64,000 nt of DNA from Piscibacillus sp052246295 (GTDB lineage: Bacteria; Bacillota; Bacilli; Bacillales; Alkalibacillaceae), in the NCBI GenBank assembly GCA_052246295.1, contig JBQQCO010000005.1; one strand, written 5' to 3'. Position numbers and translations under genes: made by a program. A model generated the notes under the pieces. That model searched no databases and was not told where the DNA came from. It worked only from the letters and a program-made list of their open reading frames with translations. Numbering within the stretch: the first letter of the stretch is position 1; every line of letters begins with the position of its first letter. Positions 18,186 to 26,377 of this stretch are shown piece after piece.

Positions 18186-18327
18186 AAAAGCGCAAGTACC
18201 CATTCAACCACGGATAAAACCGACTATGCTAAGGTATAGGAAAAAACGACAATCTTCAAAAGTCGATGTTACCTTAATCTATCTTTTAGACGGACATTCA
18301 CTAAATGGTTGGGTGTATTGCGCTAGA
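18186..18327. repeat. AGCGCAA inverted-end repeat, copy A
   Basis: A fold-back intergenic repeat. It starts AGCGCAA (18189-18195) and ends TTGCGCT (18318-18324), and inside these ends ACCC-CAACC matches GGTTGGGT. The interior is also an imperfect inverted repeat (GCTAAGGTA with TACCTTAAT). The ends match a shorter copy at 22036-22089, so this is a dispersed family. It fills most of the 237-base space between cheR and the ndk terminator. Confidence 0.7.
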
Positions 18328-18342
18328 CATTACTAAAACTAG

Positions 18343-18370
18343 AAAAAGGCCTTAAACATAAGGCCTTTTT
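18343..18370 (-). terminator. Terminator of ndk
   Basis: AAAAAGGCCTTA and TAAGGCCTTTTT form a 12-bp stem with a four-base loop just after the ndk stop, with a T-run in either direction. It separates the ndk transcript from cheR-aroF. Confidence 0.9.
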
Positions 18371-18375
18371 ACTGA

Positions 18376-18822
18376 TTAGTAAATCCACTGATCTTGATCT
18401 TTATTGTAAGAAACTAATTCCTCTTTGTTGAAGAATAAACCAATTTCGCGTTCTGCAGATTCAGGTGAATCAGAACCATGAATAACATTTTTACCTACTG
18501 TTAAACCGAAGTCGCCACGAACTGTACCGATATCAGATTCAGCAGGGTTTGTAGCACCCATCATCTTACGAGCTGTAGCAATTACGTTCTCGCCTTCCCA
18601 GACCATTGCAAAAACAGGTCCAGAAGTAATGAATCCAGTTAGCTCTCCGAAGAAAGGCTTGTCCTTATGTTCACCATAATGCTCTTCTGCAAGTTCTGGT
18701 GAAATTTGCATTAATTTTGCTGCAGCTAATTTAAATCCTTTTTTCTCGAAGCGTTGCACAATATCACCAATAAGGTTACGTTGTACACCGTCTGGTTTAA
18801 CCATAATGAAAGTTTTTTCCAT
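18376..18822 (-). CDS. ndk: Nucleoside diphosphate kinase Ndk
   Basis: Ndk moves the gamma phosphate between nucleotides through a phosphohistidine. The catalytic histidine is in NVIHGSDSPESAEREIGLFF. The N-terminal MVKPDGVQRNLIGDIVQRFE and the YGEHKDKPFF loop are standard. The length of 148 residues is normal. Its own promoter candidate lies at 18862-18890, and it is followed by a strong terminator. Confidence 0.97.
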   Translation of the reverse strand: MEKTFIMVKPDGVQRNLIGDIVQRFEKKGFKLAAAKLMQISPELAEEHYGEHKDKPFFGELTGFITSGPVFAMVWEGENVIATARKMMGATNPAESDIGTVRGDFGLTVGKNVIHGSDSPESAEREIGLFFNKEELVSYNKDQDQWIY

Positions 18823-18861
18823 GTTTTTTCACCTCTATAAATAATTTGTAAGCCGTCAAAA

Positions 18862-18890
18862 ATTTTATCAAAGTTTAACCAAAAAAACAA
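18862..18890 (-). promoter_or_regulatory. Candidate sigma-A promoter for ndk
   Basis: On the minus strand TTGTTT (18890-18885), a 17-base spacer and TAAAAT (18867-18862), about 40 bases before the ndk start. It is a moderate match in very AT-rich sequence. Confidence 0.45.
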
Positions 18891-18904
18891 TTATTTATCA
18901 AATT

Positions 18905-19873
18905 TTAAAATCGTCTTTTTCCTAAATATTGTGCAACTTCATCTAAGTACTGTTTAGGTTCTAAATTAGGTAGTTGTTCTAAAGCAGTCTTTGCTCTATG
19001 TAAATACCTCTGACTCACTTCATATGATTGTTCAATTGCTTTAGATTGTTTAATCTTTAAAATTATTTCTTCAATTTGTAAAGGGTGTTCCTCTTCATTA
19101 AAGTAAGCTTGAACCCCTTTTAATATATTTTCATCTTCACTCATTGCATAAAATGTCGGAAGTGTAATATGTCCACTCAACAAATCGCTGCCAACTGGTT
19201 TTCCTAACTCTTTCTCAGTGGATGTAAAATCGAGTATGTCATCCATAATTTGATATGACATACCAATATTGTATCCATAATCCTTAAGCAGGTTTTCAAC
19301 TTCACTATCAACACCAGAGGCAATAGCACCCATTTGAGCACTCGATTCGATAAGAAGAGCTGTCTTTCTTTTAATTCGTTTAAAATATGTAAAATGGTTT
19401 TGATCTAAATTGAACTTATCTCTAATTTGTTCAATTTCCCCAATACAAAGCTCGTGAATGGTATTGGATAACACAGAATGTAATCGGTGATTCTTAAATG
19501 GTTTTAACAACTCTAAAGTTCTAGCAAAGATATAATCTCCTGTGTATACAGCAGTACCATTATCCCATTGCTTATTAACAGTTGGTTTACCACGTCGCAA
19601 CATTGCATGATCAATAACATCATCATGAACTAACGAAGCCATATGTATAAGCTCTAATGCTACGGCAACATCAATGATTTTGTCTTGATTTTCACTTCCA
19701 AAACGTGATGATAACAACACAAAAATAGGACGAATTCTTTTTCCGCCAGCTGACAACAAGTGATTGGATGCTGATTGAATCATGGAACTTTCGGCTTTTG
19801 TAACACTTTTTATTTTCTTCTCTACTAGTTGTATATCTTTATTGACATATTTTAATGCAGTAGCGATTTTCAT
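18905..19873 (-). CDS. hepT: Heptaprenyl diphosphate synthase component II HepT
   Basis: HepT is the catalytic subunit of the two-part synthase that builds the C35 side chain of menaquinone-7. It has the aspartate-rich motifs LVHDDVIDHAMLRRGKPTVN and YQIMDDILDFTSTEKELGKP, with GGKRIRP near the start. It has 322 residues from the ATG at 19873, with AAAGGTGA five bases upstream; the GTG nine bases earlier is part of that site. Partner subunit hepS and the methyltransferase menG precede it in one operon. Confidence 0.96.
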   Translation of the reverse strand: MKIATALKYVNKDIQLVEKKIKSVTKAESSMIQSASNHLLSAGGKRIRPIFVLLSSRFGSENQDKIIDVAVALELIHMASLVHDDVIDHAMLRRGKPTVNKQWDNGTAVYTGDYIFARTLELLKPFKNHRLHSVLSNTIHELCIGEIEQIRDKFNLDQNHFTYFKRIKRKTALLIESSAQMGAIASGVDSEVENLLKDYGYNIGMSYQIMDDILDFTSTEKELGKPVGSDLLSGHITLPTFYAMSEDENILKGVQAYFNEEEHPLQIEEIILKIKQSKAIEQSYEVSQRYLHRAKTALEQLPNLEPKQYLDEVAQYLGKRRF

Positions 19874-19892
19874 GTATTTCACCTTTATGAAC

Positions 19893-20603
19893 TTATTTTG
19901 ATTTAATTCCTAAGTGCATTGCTGCCGCACCCAATGCATAGCTTTTTACTTTTACAGAACTAAAGCCTACACCTTTAAACATTTTAGCTAGTTCATCTTT
20001 GCCAGGGAAATTTTTAGTTGATTCATAAAGCCATGCGTATTCATCATAACTTTTTGCAAATAGTTTACCGAATAAAGGCATGATATGTTCAAAATAAAAG
20101 AAGTATAACTGTTTATAAACTGGCAATGTAGGTTGGGATGTATCGAGACATACGACTTGGCCTCCAGGTTTAACGACTCTATACATTTCTTTTAAAACTT
20201 GATTATAGTCAGGTGTATTCCTCAAACCAAATCCAATCGTGACATAATCAAATTGATGGTCATCATATGGTAGGTTCATGGCATCACCATGCTGTAATGT
20301 AATGTTATTTATATTACGCTCATCTACTTTCTTCCGACCGACTGATAACATGTTTTCACTAAAATCTAACCCGTAAACATAACCTTCTTCACCAACCGCC
20401 TCAGACAGTGCAATTGTCCAATCACCAGTACCACAACATACATCAAGACATTTAGAACCTTTCTCAACGTTCATTTGTTTCATAACATCTTTTCGCCAAG
20501 CTACGTGCCTTTGAAATGAAATTATCGAATTCATTTTGTCATAACGTTTATAAATTTTTTCAAACACTGAATGTACTTTTTCTGATTTAGATTGTTGATC
20601 CAT
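19893..20603 (-). CDS. menG: Demethylmenaquinone methyltransferase MenG/UbiE
   Basis: This enzyme methylates demethylmenaquinone using S-adenosylmethionine, the last step of menaquinone synthesis. CLDVCCGTGDWTIAL is the SAM loop, and YVTIGFGLRNTPDYNQVLKEMYRVVKPGG is the family signature. It has 236 residues. It starts directly after the hepS stop and precedes hepT, so side-chain formation and ring methylation are made together. The product feeds qcrABC. Confidence 0.96.
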   Translation of the reverse strand: MDQQSKSEKVHSVFEKIYKRYDKMNSIISFQRHVAWRKDVMKQMNVEKGSKCLDVCCGTGDWTIALSEAVGEEGYVYGLDFSENMLSVGRKKVDERNINNITLQHGDAMNLPYDDHQFDYVTIGFGLRNTPDYNQVLKEMYRVVKPGGQVVCLDTSQPTLPVYKQLYFFYFEHIMPLFGKLFAKSYDEYAWLYESTKNFPGKDELAKMFKGVGFSSVKVKSYALGAAAMHLGIKSK

Positions 20604-20604
20604 T

Positions 20605-21258
20605 TTAACTTTCTCCTGTATAACTCATCTTATTTAATCTGTTAATTCGTTCATTAATCATTAATTCTGTTGATGGTTCTTTTGATTTTAACAAATCTAG
20701 CCAAACGCTTTGGCTCTGGTAAACTAATGAAGTGACTAGTTCACTTATCTTCTTATTTTTATATTCAGTTAATCCATATAGATCAATTACAGAATTAAAT
20801 AAACCACAATGCACAGATTCAATTTGATCCAACTGACTGTTTAGATCCGAAGCTTCTGAATGTAAAAGAGTCATCTTAAGTTCATTTATTTCTTTTATGT
20901 ACTTTATAAAATGATACAACTCATCTAAATAATTTTGTTCAGAAAGTATTCGATAGAAATACGAACTGTGAAAATCACCAACTAACACTTGTAATTGATT
21001 TGTCTGATTTCGTTTCTCTTCAGATGATGAGTTGAATTTTAATTCGATTAAATCATGTATATCTAAAGATAATTGCATATGTAATAGTGCATAGAATAAA
21101 TCGATATGCTCCGGTTGGCCACTTTCTTTTAATAAATCCTGAAAATAAAATATTTGCTTCTCAGATAGGACTGAATTATAAAAATCTTCACTTATGTATG
21201 GATGTTTAAACACTTTTATAAACTCTTTACGAATTTCATTAGTTTCTCTATTGATCAC
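20605..21258 (-). CDS. hepS: Heptaprenyl diphosphate synthase component I HepS
   Basis: HepS is the non-catalytic subunit that pairs with HepT. It is helical and shows the conserved DLFYALLHMQLSLDIHDLIELK stretch; overall similarity in this family is low, so position beside menG and hepT supports the call. I prefer the GTG at 21258, five bases after AGGTGA, giving 217 residues. folE and mtrB, which precede hepS in B. subtilis, are absent here. Confidence 0.88.
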   Translation of the reverse strand: MINRETNEIRKEFIKVFKHPYISEDFYNSVLSEKQIFYFQDLLKESGQPEHIDLFYALLHMQLSLDIHDLIELKFNSSSEEKRNQTNQLQVLVGDFHSSYFYRILSEQNYLDELYHFIKYIKEINELKMTLLHSEASDLNSQLDQIESVHCGLFNSVIDLYGLTEYKNKKISELVTSLVYQSQSVWLDLLKSKEPSTELMINERINRLNKMSYTGES

Positions 21259-21309
21259 ATATATCACCTATTAATTGTGTAGACATAAAATTCCCTATAT
21301 CTCAGTAAT

Positions 21310-21318
21310 ATTGTAGCA
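21310..21318 (-). promoter_or_regulatory. Candidate extended -10 for hepS-menG-hepT
   Basis: TGCTACAAT on the minus strand, about 50 bases before hepS, fits an extended -10 box. No strong -35 is seen (TTAGAT at an 18-base distance). It would give the hep operon its own promoter after the hbs terminator. Confidence 0.4.
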
Positions 21319-21420
21319 CGTAATGAGCTGATAATCTAATCACAGCAATTATTAACAATATATTTTATACGAAAAAAGTTAAGTCTATTAAATGTCCTCA
21401 ATAAAATAATCTTATAGAAA

Positions 21421-21448
21421 AATAAAAGAGGAGGGTTGCCCCTCCTCT
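21421..21448 (-). terminator. Terminator of hbs
   Basis: AGAGGAGGG (21427-21435) pairs with CCCTCCTCT (21440-21448) with a four-base loop, followed by TTTTATTTTT on the minus strand. It is strong and close to the hbs stop. Confidence 0.9.
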
Positions 21449-21466
21449 GTTGCCCTATGTATTGCT

Positions 21467-21739
21467 TTATTTTACAGCATCTTTAAGGGCTTTACCTGGT
21501 TTAAATGCAGGTACTTTGCTTGCTGGAATGTCGATTTCTTTACCTGTCTGTGGGTTACGACCCTTACGAGCAGAACGCTCACGTACTTCAAAGTTACCGA
21601 AACCGATTAATTGTACCTTTTCAGATTTCTTTAAAGAACCTGTAATAGATTCTAAAACTGCATCAACAGCTTTAGCTGCATCCTTTTTAGATAAGTCCGC
21701 TTGATCAGCTACTGAATTTACTAAGTCTGTCTTGTTCAT
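21467..21739 (-). CDS. hbs: DNA-binding protein HU (HBsu)
   Basis: HU is the abundant, essential nucleoid protein that bends DNA. At 90 residues, it begins MNKTDLVNSVADQADLSKKD and carries the family signature GFGNFEVRERSARKGRNPQTG, whose arm intercalates into the DNA minor groove. The start is the ATG at 21739 behind GGAGGTG. It has a strong promoter at 21912-21939, a long leader and its own terminator. B. subtilis has folE-mtrB next; here hepS follows. Confidence 0.98.
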   Translation of the reverse strand: MNKTDLVNSVADQADLSKKDAAKAVDAVLESITGSLKKSEKVQLIGFGNFEVRERSARKGRNPQTGKEIDIPASKVPAFKPGKALKDAVK

Positions 21740-21748
21740 GTCTTTCAC

Positions 21749-22035
21749 CTCCTCTCAAATTTCAAATTATCAGATAATACCATTCTAACCACATTTAAAC
21801 AAAAATACACTGAGAATGCAACAAAATACTGCATTTTGTCCCAGTTATACCGACTTTTTTGAGTTTAGCATAATTTTCTAGCCGGTTATTTGCATATTAC
21901 CACATAAATAGATTATATAGCAAGGGAAAATCGCGTCAAATAAGCATTTTAAAAGGTTTTTTACCTACTTTTCTTCTATAAATCATACCATTCTACTATC
22001 TATAAACCAATATTTTACGTTAATCACTCCTATAA
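21749..22035 (-). other. Long leader and promoter region of hbs
   Basis: The hbs-spoIVA gap covers 440 bases. This part contains the hbs promoter (21912-21939) and a leader of roughly 165 bases. ACAAAATGCAGTATTTTGT near 21820-21840 can form a small stem (ACAAAA/TTTTGT). No known riboswitch is recognised. The rest of the gap holds a repeat copy (22036-22089) and the spoIVA terminator. Confidence 0.5.
21912..21939 (-). promoter_or_regulatory. Sigma-A promoter for hbs
   Basis: TTGACG (21939-21934), a 16-base spacer and a perfect TATAAT (21917-21912) on the minus strand, a strong vegetative promoter for an abundant protein. The transcript would carry a leader of about 165 bases before the HU start. 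Confidence 0.75.
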
Positions 22036-22089
22036 AAAAAAGCGCAATCACCCTTTTAACCATCCAGCGGTTGGGCGCATTGCGCTAGA
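22036..22089. repeat. AGCGCAA inverted-end repeat, copy B (short form)
   Basis: AGCGCAAT (22041-22048) and ATTGCGCT (22079-22086) are perfect inverted ends. Inside, CCC-AACC faces GGTTGGG. The end sequences match copy A at 18186-18327, but only about 20 bases per arm remain, with no interior. Confidence 0.7.
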
Positions 22090-22162
22090 TAAAACAATCT
22101 AAAATAAGTGACATTATTAACTATAAATTTTTAAAAACACTAGAGCAATGTAGAAAATACAA

Positions 22163-22190
22163 AATAAAAAGCGACTTAAATGTCGCTTTT
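22163..22190 (-). terminator. Terminator of spoIVA
   Basis: AAAAGCGAC (22167-22175) and GTCGCTTTT (22182-22190) with a six-base loop, followed on the minus strand by TTTTTATTTTG. It begins within the spoIVA stop codon. Confidence 0.85.
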
Positions 22191-23667
22191 ATAAGATGAT
22201 GGCGATTAAGCCACCGTTACCTTCATTTATAATTCTTTCTAATGTCTCTTTTAATTTATATCTTGCATGCTCTGGCATTAACGTTAGCTTAGCGTGAATA
22301 CCTTCCCTCACAATTGAGCTTAATGAGCGTCCAAAGATATCAGACTTCCAAATTGATAATGGATCTTCCTCAAAGTCTTGCATTAAATATCTGACTAGTT
22401 CTTCACTTTGTTTTTCAGTACCAATGATTGGAGCAAACTCTGATTCCACATCCACTTGAATCATATGAATCGATGGAGCGACTGCTTTTAATCTAACTCC
22501 AAAACGAGGTCCTTGTCGAATAATTTCAGGTTCTTCTAGACGCATATCTTCTAATGCTGGTGTTGCAATTCCATATCCAGTTTGTTTAACCATCTGTAGT
22601 GCATCTGATACTTGATCATACTCTCTCTTAGCATCAGCATAATCTTGAAGCAGTTCAAGCAGATGATCTTTTCCTCTAATCTCTACGCCAACAATCTCTT
22701 TTAATACTTGATCATATAACTCATCTGATGCGTGTAGGTCAATTTCTGCTACACCTTCACCCATTTCCATACCAGAAAGATTAGCATCTGTGATGAAATC
22801 ATAATCATAGAAATCTCCAACAACACGATCAACATCACGTAGTCTCTTGATGTTTTGAACTGTTTCTTGGATAGCACCTTGGAATTGTTTTCTTAACCAA
22901 TGATCCTCTTTTAAAGCCATTACCCAACTAGGTAGGTTAACATTGACTTCAAGTACTGGAAACTCATATAGCGCTTCTCTTAAAATATTGTAGATGTCTT
23001 CCTCACGTAAATTCTCAACTGAAACTGGAAGTACTGGAATGTCATATTCTTCAGCCAGCTCATTTCTTAATTCCATTGTTTCAAGCTCATGAGGTCGGCT
23101 TGAGTTAAGGACCATAATAAATGGTTTACCAACTTCTTTTAACTCTTCTACAACTTTTCGTTCTGCTTCAACGTAATCTTCTCGAGGTATTTCACCAAAT
23201 GAACCATCTGTAGCAACTACAATACCAACTGTTGAATGCTCTTGAATAACTTTTCTGGTTCCAATTTCAGCTGCGTCATGAAAAGGAATTGCTTCTTCAT
23301 ACCAAGGTGTATGAATCATTCGTGGTCCATTCTCATCTTCAAAACCCTTTGCGCTCTCTACAGTGTAACCGACGCAATCAACCATGCGAACTTTTACGTC
23401 TAATCCCTCATCTACTGAAATCTCTACGGCTTGATTCGGGATAAACTTAGGTTCAGTCGTCATGATCGTGCGACCAGCAGCACTTTGTGGTAATTCATCT
23501 TTTGCTCGCTCTCTTTCCTCTTCACTTGCGATGTTCGGAATAACTACTAAATCCATAAACTTCTTAATAAATGTTGACTTACCTGTTCGGACTGCACCTA
23601 CAACTCCAAGGTAGATATCACCGTTCGTCCGTTTCGATATGTCATGAAACACGTTAAAATTTTCCAT
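22189..23667 (-). CDS. spoIVA: Stage IV sporulation protein A SpoIVA
   Basis: SpoIVA is the ATPase that polymerises on the forespore surface and forms the base of the spore coat. The P-loop is GAVRTGKSTF (about residues 24-33), and the TRAFAC-type domain extends to about 240. The rest is coiled and middle domains, and the C-terminus ends GGLIAIIL, needed for membrane localisation in homologues. Start at the ATG at 23667 after GGAGGGAT gives 492 residues, the standard length. A sigma-E promoter lies upstream, and it is transcribed alone. Confidence 0.98.
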   Translation of the reverse strand: MENFNVFHDISKRTNGDIYLGVVGAVRTGKSTFIKKFMDLVVIPNIASEEERERAKDELPQSAAGRTIMTTEPKFIPNQAVEISVDEGLDVKVRMVDCVGYTVESAKGFEDENGPRMIHTPWYEEAIPFHDAAEIGTRKVIQEHSTVGIVVATDGSFGEIPREDYVEAERKVVEELKEVGKPFIMVLNSSRPHELETMELRNELAEEYDIPVLPVSVENLREEDIYNILREALYEFPVLEVNVNLPSWVMALKEDHWLRKQFQGAIQETVQNIKRLRDVDRVVGDFYDYDFITDANLSGMEMGEGVAEIDLHASDELYDQVLKEIVGVEIRGKDHLLELLQDYADAKREYDQVSDALQMVKQTGYGIATPALEDMRLEEPEIIRQGPRFGVRLKAVAPSIHMIQVDVESEFAPIIGTEKQSEELVRYLMQDFEEDPLSIWKSDIFGRSLSSIVREGIHAKLTLMPEHARYKLKETLERIINEGNGGLIAIIL

Positions 23668-23720
23668 TATATCCCTCCGACCCTGTACAATATCGTACAC
23701 CTATTATTCGATGCAATATT

Positions 23721-23750
23721 AATTTATGATGTTGTCCTACTCAAATATGA
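23721..23750 (-). promoter_or_regulatory. Sigma-E promoter for spoIVA
   Basis: TCATATT(T) (-35, 23750-23743), a 14-15 base spacer and CATAAATT (-10, 23728-23721) fit the sporulation sigma-E consensus closely. Start of transcription would be about 50 bases before the ATG. Mother-cell expression of spoIVA is known in B. subtilis. Confidence 0.7.
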
Positions 23751-23809
23751 CTTAATTCTAAAAAAAATAGAGATTCTAATAAAATTTAAATAGAATCTCT
23801 ACAATAAGC

Positions 23810-24538
23810 TTATTCATTTGTTTCATTATTATATTCTTTAAATATAATTTCTCCGTCTTCTAATATCATTGGTGGCGAATATGTTGGGACAATTGGATAT
23901 TCGTCAATTAAAAGATCCCGTAGATCACCATCATATTTTTCAATTCCTTTTTCATCTAACAGTTTATACACATCAGGTCTATAGTCTACTAATGGTTGGC
24001 CATCAACACTAATTATGATTTCTAGTTCTTCTCTTGTGTAAGGGCTTCTAACCGTTAATGGTTCTCGACTACTTAAAGCTTCATGGTCAAGTTTAAAATA
24101 ATTTTTAAATAACATCTCACCATATGGTGGATATAAGCTTTCATTACGATAAAGATTAATTTCATAGTTTACAGAACGCAATTCTTGATTAACACGTACA
24201 TCAGAGACTTTAACAGTCGTTTCATCTTCAGGGTCTAAGATTACATAAGAATAAGCTCCCCCACGTTCATATGAGTTTGCAGGTGGTTGTCCCATAATAT
24301 TTGCTTCTTTTAATTTACTAAAATCAACAGGATATTTAATAAATAATGGTGTGTCTTGATCTCTGTTTTTAATTGGTAGGAGACCATTATTTTGATCCCT
24401 ATATTGATGCACTGCTTGCTGTACTTCTTGTAGTTGCTCATCATTAGTCGGTGTTTGTTCTTCCCTTTGACTATCAGGGTATAAACAAGCCGATAATATT
24501 AACGTCATTAAGATGATTGTTATTAATTTCAACTTCAT
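23810..24538 (-). CDS. yphF: Predicted lipoprotein YphF
   Basis: The first residues MKLKLITIILMTLILSAC form a lipoprotein signal with lipobox LSAC, cysteine at residue 18. The mature part is soluble, acidic and outside the membrane, with no known catalytic motif. At 242 residues, next to yphE and spoIVA, it matches yphF of B. subtilis, whose role is not known. It lies 11 bases after yphE, probably co-transcribed. Confidence 0.8.
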   Translation of the reverse strand: MKLKLITIILMTLILSACLYPDSQREEQTPTNDEQLQEVQQAVHQYRDQNNGLLPIKNRDQDTPLFIKYPVDFSKLKEANIMGQPPANSYERGGAYSYVILDPEDETTVKVSDVRVNQELRSVNYEINLYRNESLYPPYGEMLFKNYFKLDHEALSSREPLTVRSPYTREELEIIISVDGQPLVDYRPDVYKLLDEKGIEKYDGDLRDLLIDEYPIVPTYSPPMILEDGEIIFKEYNNETNE

Positions 24539-24549
24539 TTTAATACCAC

Positions 24550-24750
24550 CTATTCTGGAGTTGGTCCGCTAAAGACAATAAAGAATATGATTAAACTACC
24601 GACAATTAGTAGAGAATAAGCTAATATACTTATAATAACTCTAAAAAATCCATATAATTTATGTCTAGCAAGTAATATTAATACAGCTGATAAAACTAAT
24701 GCACCCATTCCACCAAAAGATATGTACATTCTCATCATTGGATCGATCAT
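24550..24750 (-). CDS. yphE: Small DUF2768 membrane protein YphE
   Basis: A 66-residue protein with two hydrophobic segments (about 9-27 and 36-60) and no soluble domain. Size and position upstream of yphF match YphE. Both are conserved next to spoIVA in spore formers, so a sporulation or envelope role is plausible but unproven. Confidence 0.75.
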   Translation of the reverse strand: MIDPMMRMYISFGGMGALVLSAVLILLARHKLYGFFRVIISILAYSLLIVGSLIIFFIVFSGPTPE

Positions 24751-24862
24751 CTATATCAAGCCCTTTCTCTATTTCTCTAGATGGTATTATAGCACATCTA
24801 ATAGAGTAATTTAGAATAAAAACTTGTAAATCATGTTAACATTCAACAGATTCAAACAAAAT

Positions 24863-24896
24863 AATAAGAGGTGCATGGGGCTCTGCACCTCTTATT
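24863..24896 (-). terminator. Strong bidirectional hairpin between spoVIF and yphE
   Basis: AATAAGAGGTGC (24863-24874) and GCACCTCTTATT (24885-24896) form a 12-bp perfect stem with a ten-base loop and AT-rich flanks. It is the likely terminator for the gpsA-spoVIF transcript. In the remaining 24751-24994 gap I see no other structure. Confidence 0.75.
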
Positions 24897-24994
24897 TATA
24901 GACTAAATTCCTCACAAAAGTAGCTCATATTGACTGTTGCATAATATAGTATGACTCATAGTGCATCCCGAAACTTCGCTTGCCCATTCTTACC

Positions 24995-25258
24995 CTATTT
25001 TTTGAATAGCTGCTGCAAAGTTTGTTGGTCTAATTGATGACCCTTTTCAGTAATCATCTTCACAATTCTGTCTTCTTTTTGTTTGCTTAATGGCTTATTT
25101 GCCATCATTGCCAGTTGTCTAACCAAATTACGAACGGTTCTTTCATCTTTGAAGTTCGCATTTTGAACAGACTTTGCAACATTCATAACTTCATTAGGGT
25201 TAATATTTGCTTTCTTTTTTAAATGGTCAAAAATGTTTTGTTGGAAATCTTGAGACAT
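24995..25258 (-). CDS. spoVIF: Stage VI sporulation protein F family (SpoVIF)
   Basis: An 87-residue helical protein, MSQDFQQNIFDHLKKKANIN..., with VRNLVRQLAMMANKPLSKQKEDRIVKMI, which I recognise as the SpoVIF (YjcC) family. In B. subtilis SpoVIF takes part in GerE-dependent coat assembly; here it sits beside gpsA instead of the yjc locus. GGAGG-type site upstream. Annotation rests on recognition of the sequence pattern, not on a search. Confidence 0.8.
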   Translation of the reverse strand: MSQDFQQNIFDHLKKKANINPNEVMNVAKSVQNANFKDERTVRNLVRQLAMMANKPLSKQKEDRIVKMITEKGHQLDQQTLQQLFKK

Positions 25259-25338
25259 ATTCGGCTCCTCCCTGAGTTTGCATTCGTAATACTATATGCA
25301 AAACAAGGAGGGCTGTTGTGTGTGTTTAGCGTCTAATT

Positions 25339-26361
25339 TTATAAAAATGATGCTAAATCTTCTAATTCTTTAGTTTTACTACGATTCATTAAATTGTCTA
25401 CAACTTGCTTAGGGTCTTTTTCATCAAACAATAACTCATAAAGACCTTCAGTTATAGGCATAGGGATTTCTAATTTCTGAGCTAATTGATAAGCTGCTTT
25501 GGTAGTTCTAACACCTTCTACAACCATCCCCATTTGATCTAACACATCTTGCAGAACGTAACCCTTACCAAGCATGTTACCTGCACGCCAATTTCGACTG
25601 TGTTGACTTGTGCACGTGACAATTAAATCCCCTACACCTGTAAGCCCTGCGAATGTAAGAGGATTAGCATCTAATTTTGATCCTAAACGTGCAATCTCAG
25701 CTAAACCACGAGTAATAAGTGCAGCCTTTGCATTATCACCATAACCTAAACCATCTGAGATTCCTGCTCCAAGAGCGATAATGTTTTTTAGTGCTCCACC
25801 AATTTCAACACCTACGACATCATCATTCGTATAAACTCTAAAGTTTTCATTCATAAATAAATCTTGTGCAATCTCAGCCGAGTTCATGTTATAAGAAGAA
25901 ACTGTTACAGTAGTAGGCTGTTTTAAAGCTACTTCTTCTGCATGGCTTGGTCCAGATAAAACAACTAGTCGATCTTGTACATTGTCACCAAGTTCATCAA
26001 CAATCATTTCGGAAATTCGTTTATGTGTTTCAGGCTCAATTCCTTTTGATGCGTGAATAATCGTTTGATCATTCGTACTAAAAGGTCTTAATTGTCTACA
26101 AACTTCTCTTATTGCTTTAGTAGGAACGACTAATAAAATTGCTTTTGCACCATCAACGGCATCTTTCATATCCGCATCGGCAACAAGGTTAGAAGGGAGT
26201 TCGACGTCAGGTAAATACTTAGAATTCACATGATGCGTATTTATTTCATCAACTTGTTCTTGTCTATGTGACCAAACTCTAACATCATGGCCATTATGTG
26301 CTAACACCAAGGCTAAAGCTGTTCCCCAACTTCCAGCGCCTATTACTGCAATTTGTCCCAT
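25339..26361 (-). CDS. gpsA: Glycerol-3-phosphate dehydrogenase [NAD(P)+] GpsA
   Basis: GpsA reduces dihydroxyacetone phosphate to sn-glycerol-3-phosphate, the phospholipid backbone. The nucleotide loop is GAGSWGTALALVLAHNGH. The catalytic lysine is in GGALKNIIALGAGISDGLGY, followed by NAKAALITRGLAE. Length of 340 is standard. It follows der by 16 bases, as in B. subtilis, and precedes spoVIF. PlsC, the later acyltransferase, is nearby at 29084. Confidence 0.97.
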   Translation of the reverse strand: MGQIAVIGAGSWGTALALVLAHNGHDVRVWSHRQEQVDEINTHHVNSKYLPDVELPSNLVADADMKDAVDGAKAILLVVPTKAIREVCRQLRPFSTNDQTIIHASKGIEPETHKRISEMIVDELGDNVQDRLVVLSGPSHAEEVALKQPTTVTVSSYNMNSAEIAQDLFMNENFRVYTNDDVVGVEIGGALKNIIALGAGISDGLGYGDNAKAALITRGLAEIARLGSKLDANPLTFAGLTGVGDLIVTCTSQHSRNWRAGNMLGKGYVLQDVLDQMGMVVEGVRTTKAAYQLAQKLEIPMPITEGLYELLFDEKDPKQVVDNLMNRSKTKELEDLASFL

Positions 26362-26377
26362 TTAACCATTCACCTCT

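Noticed and set aside
18148..18336. Plus-strand 62-residue frame
   Set aside because: It covers the AGCGCAA fold-back repeat copy A, lacks a ribosome site and has repeat-like composition.
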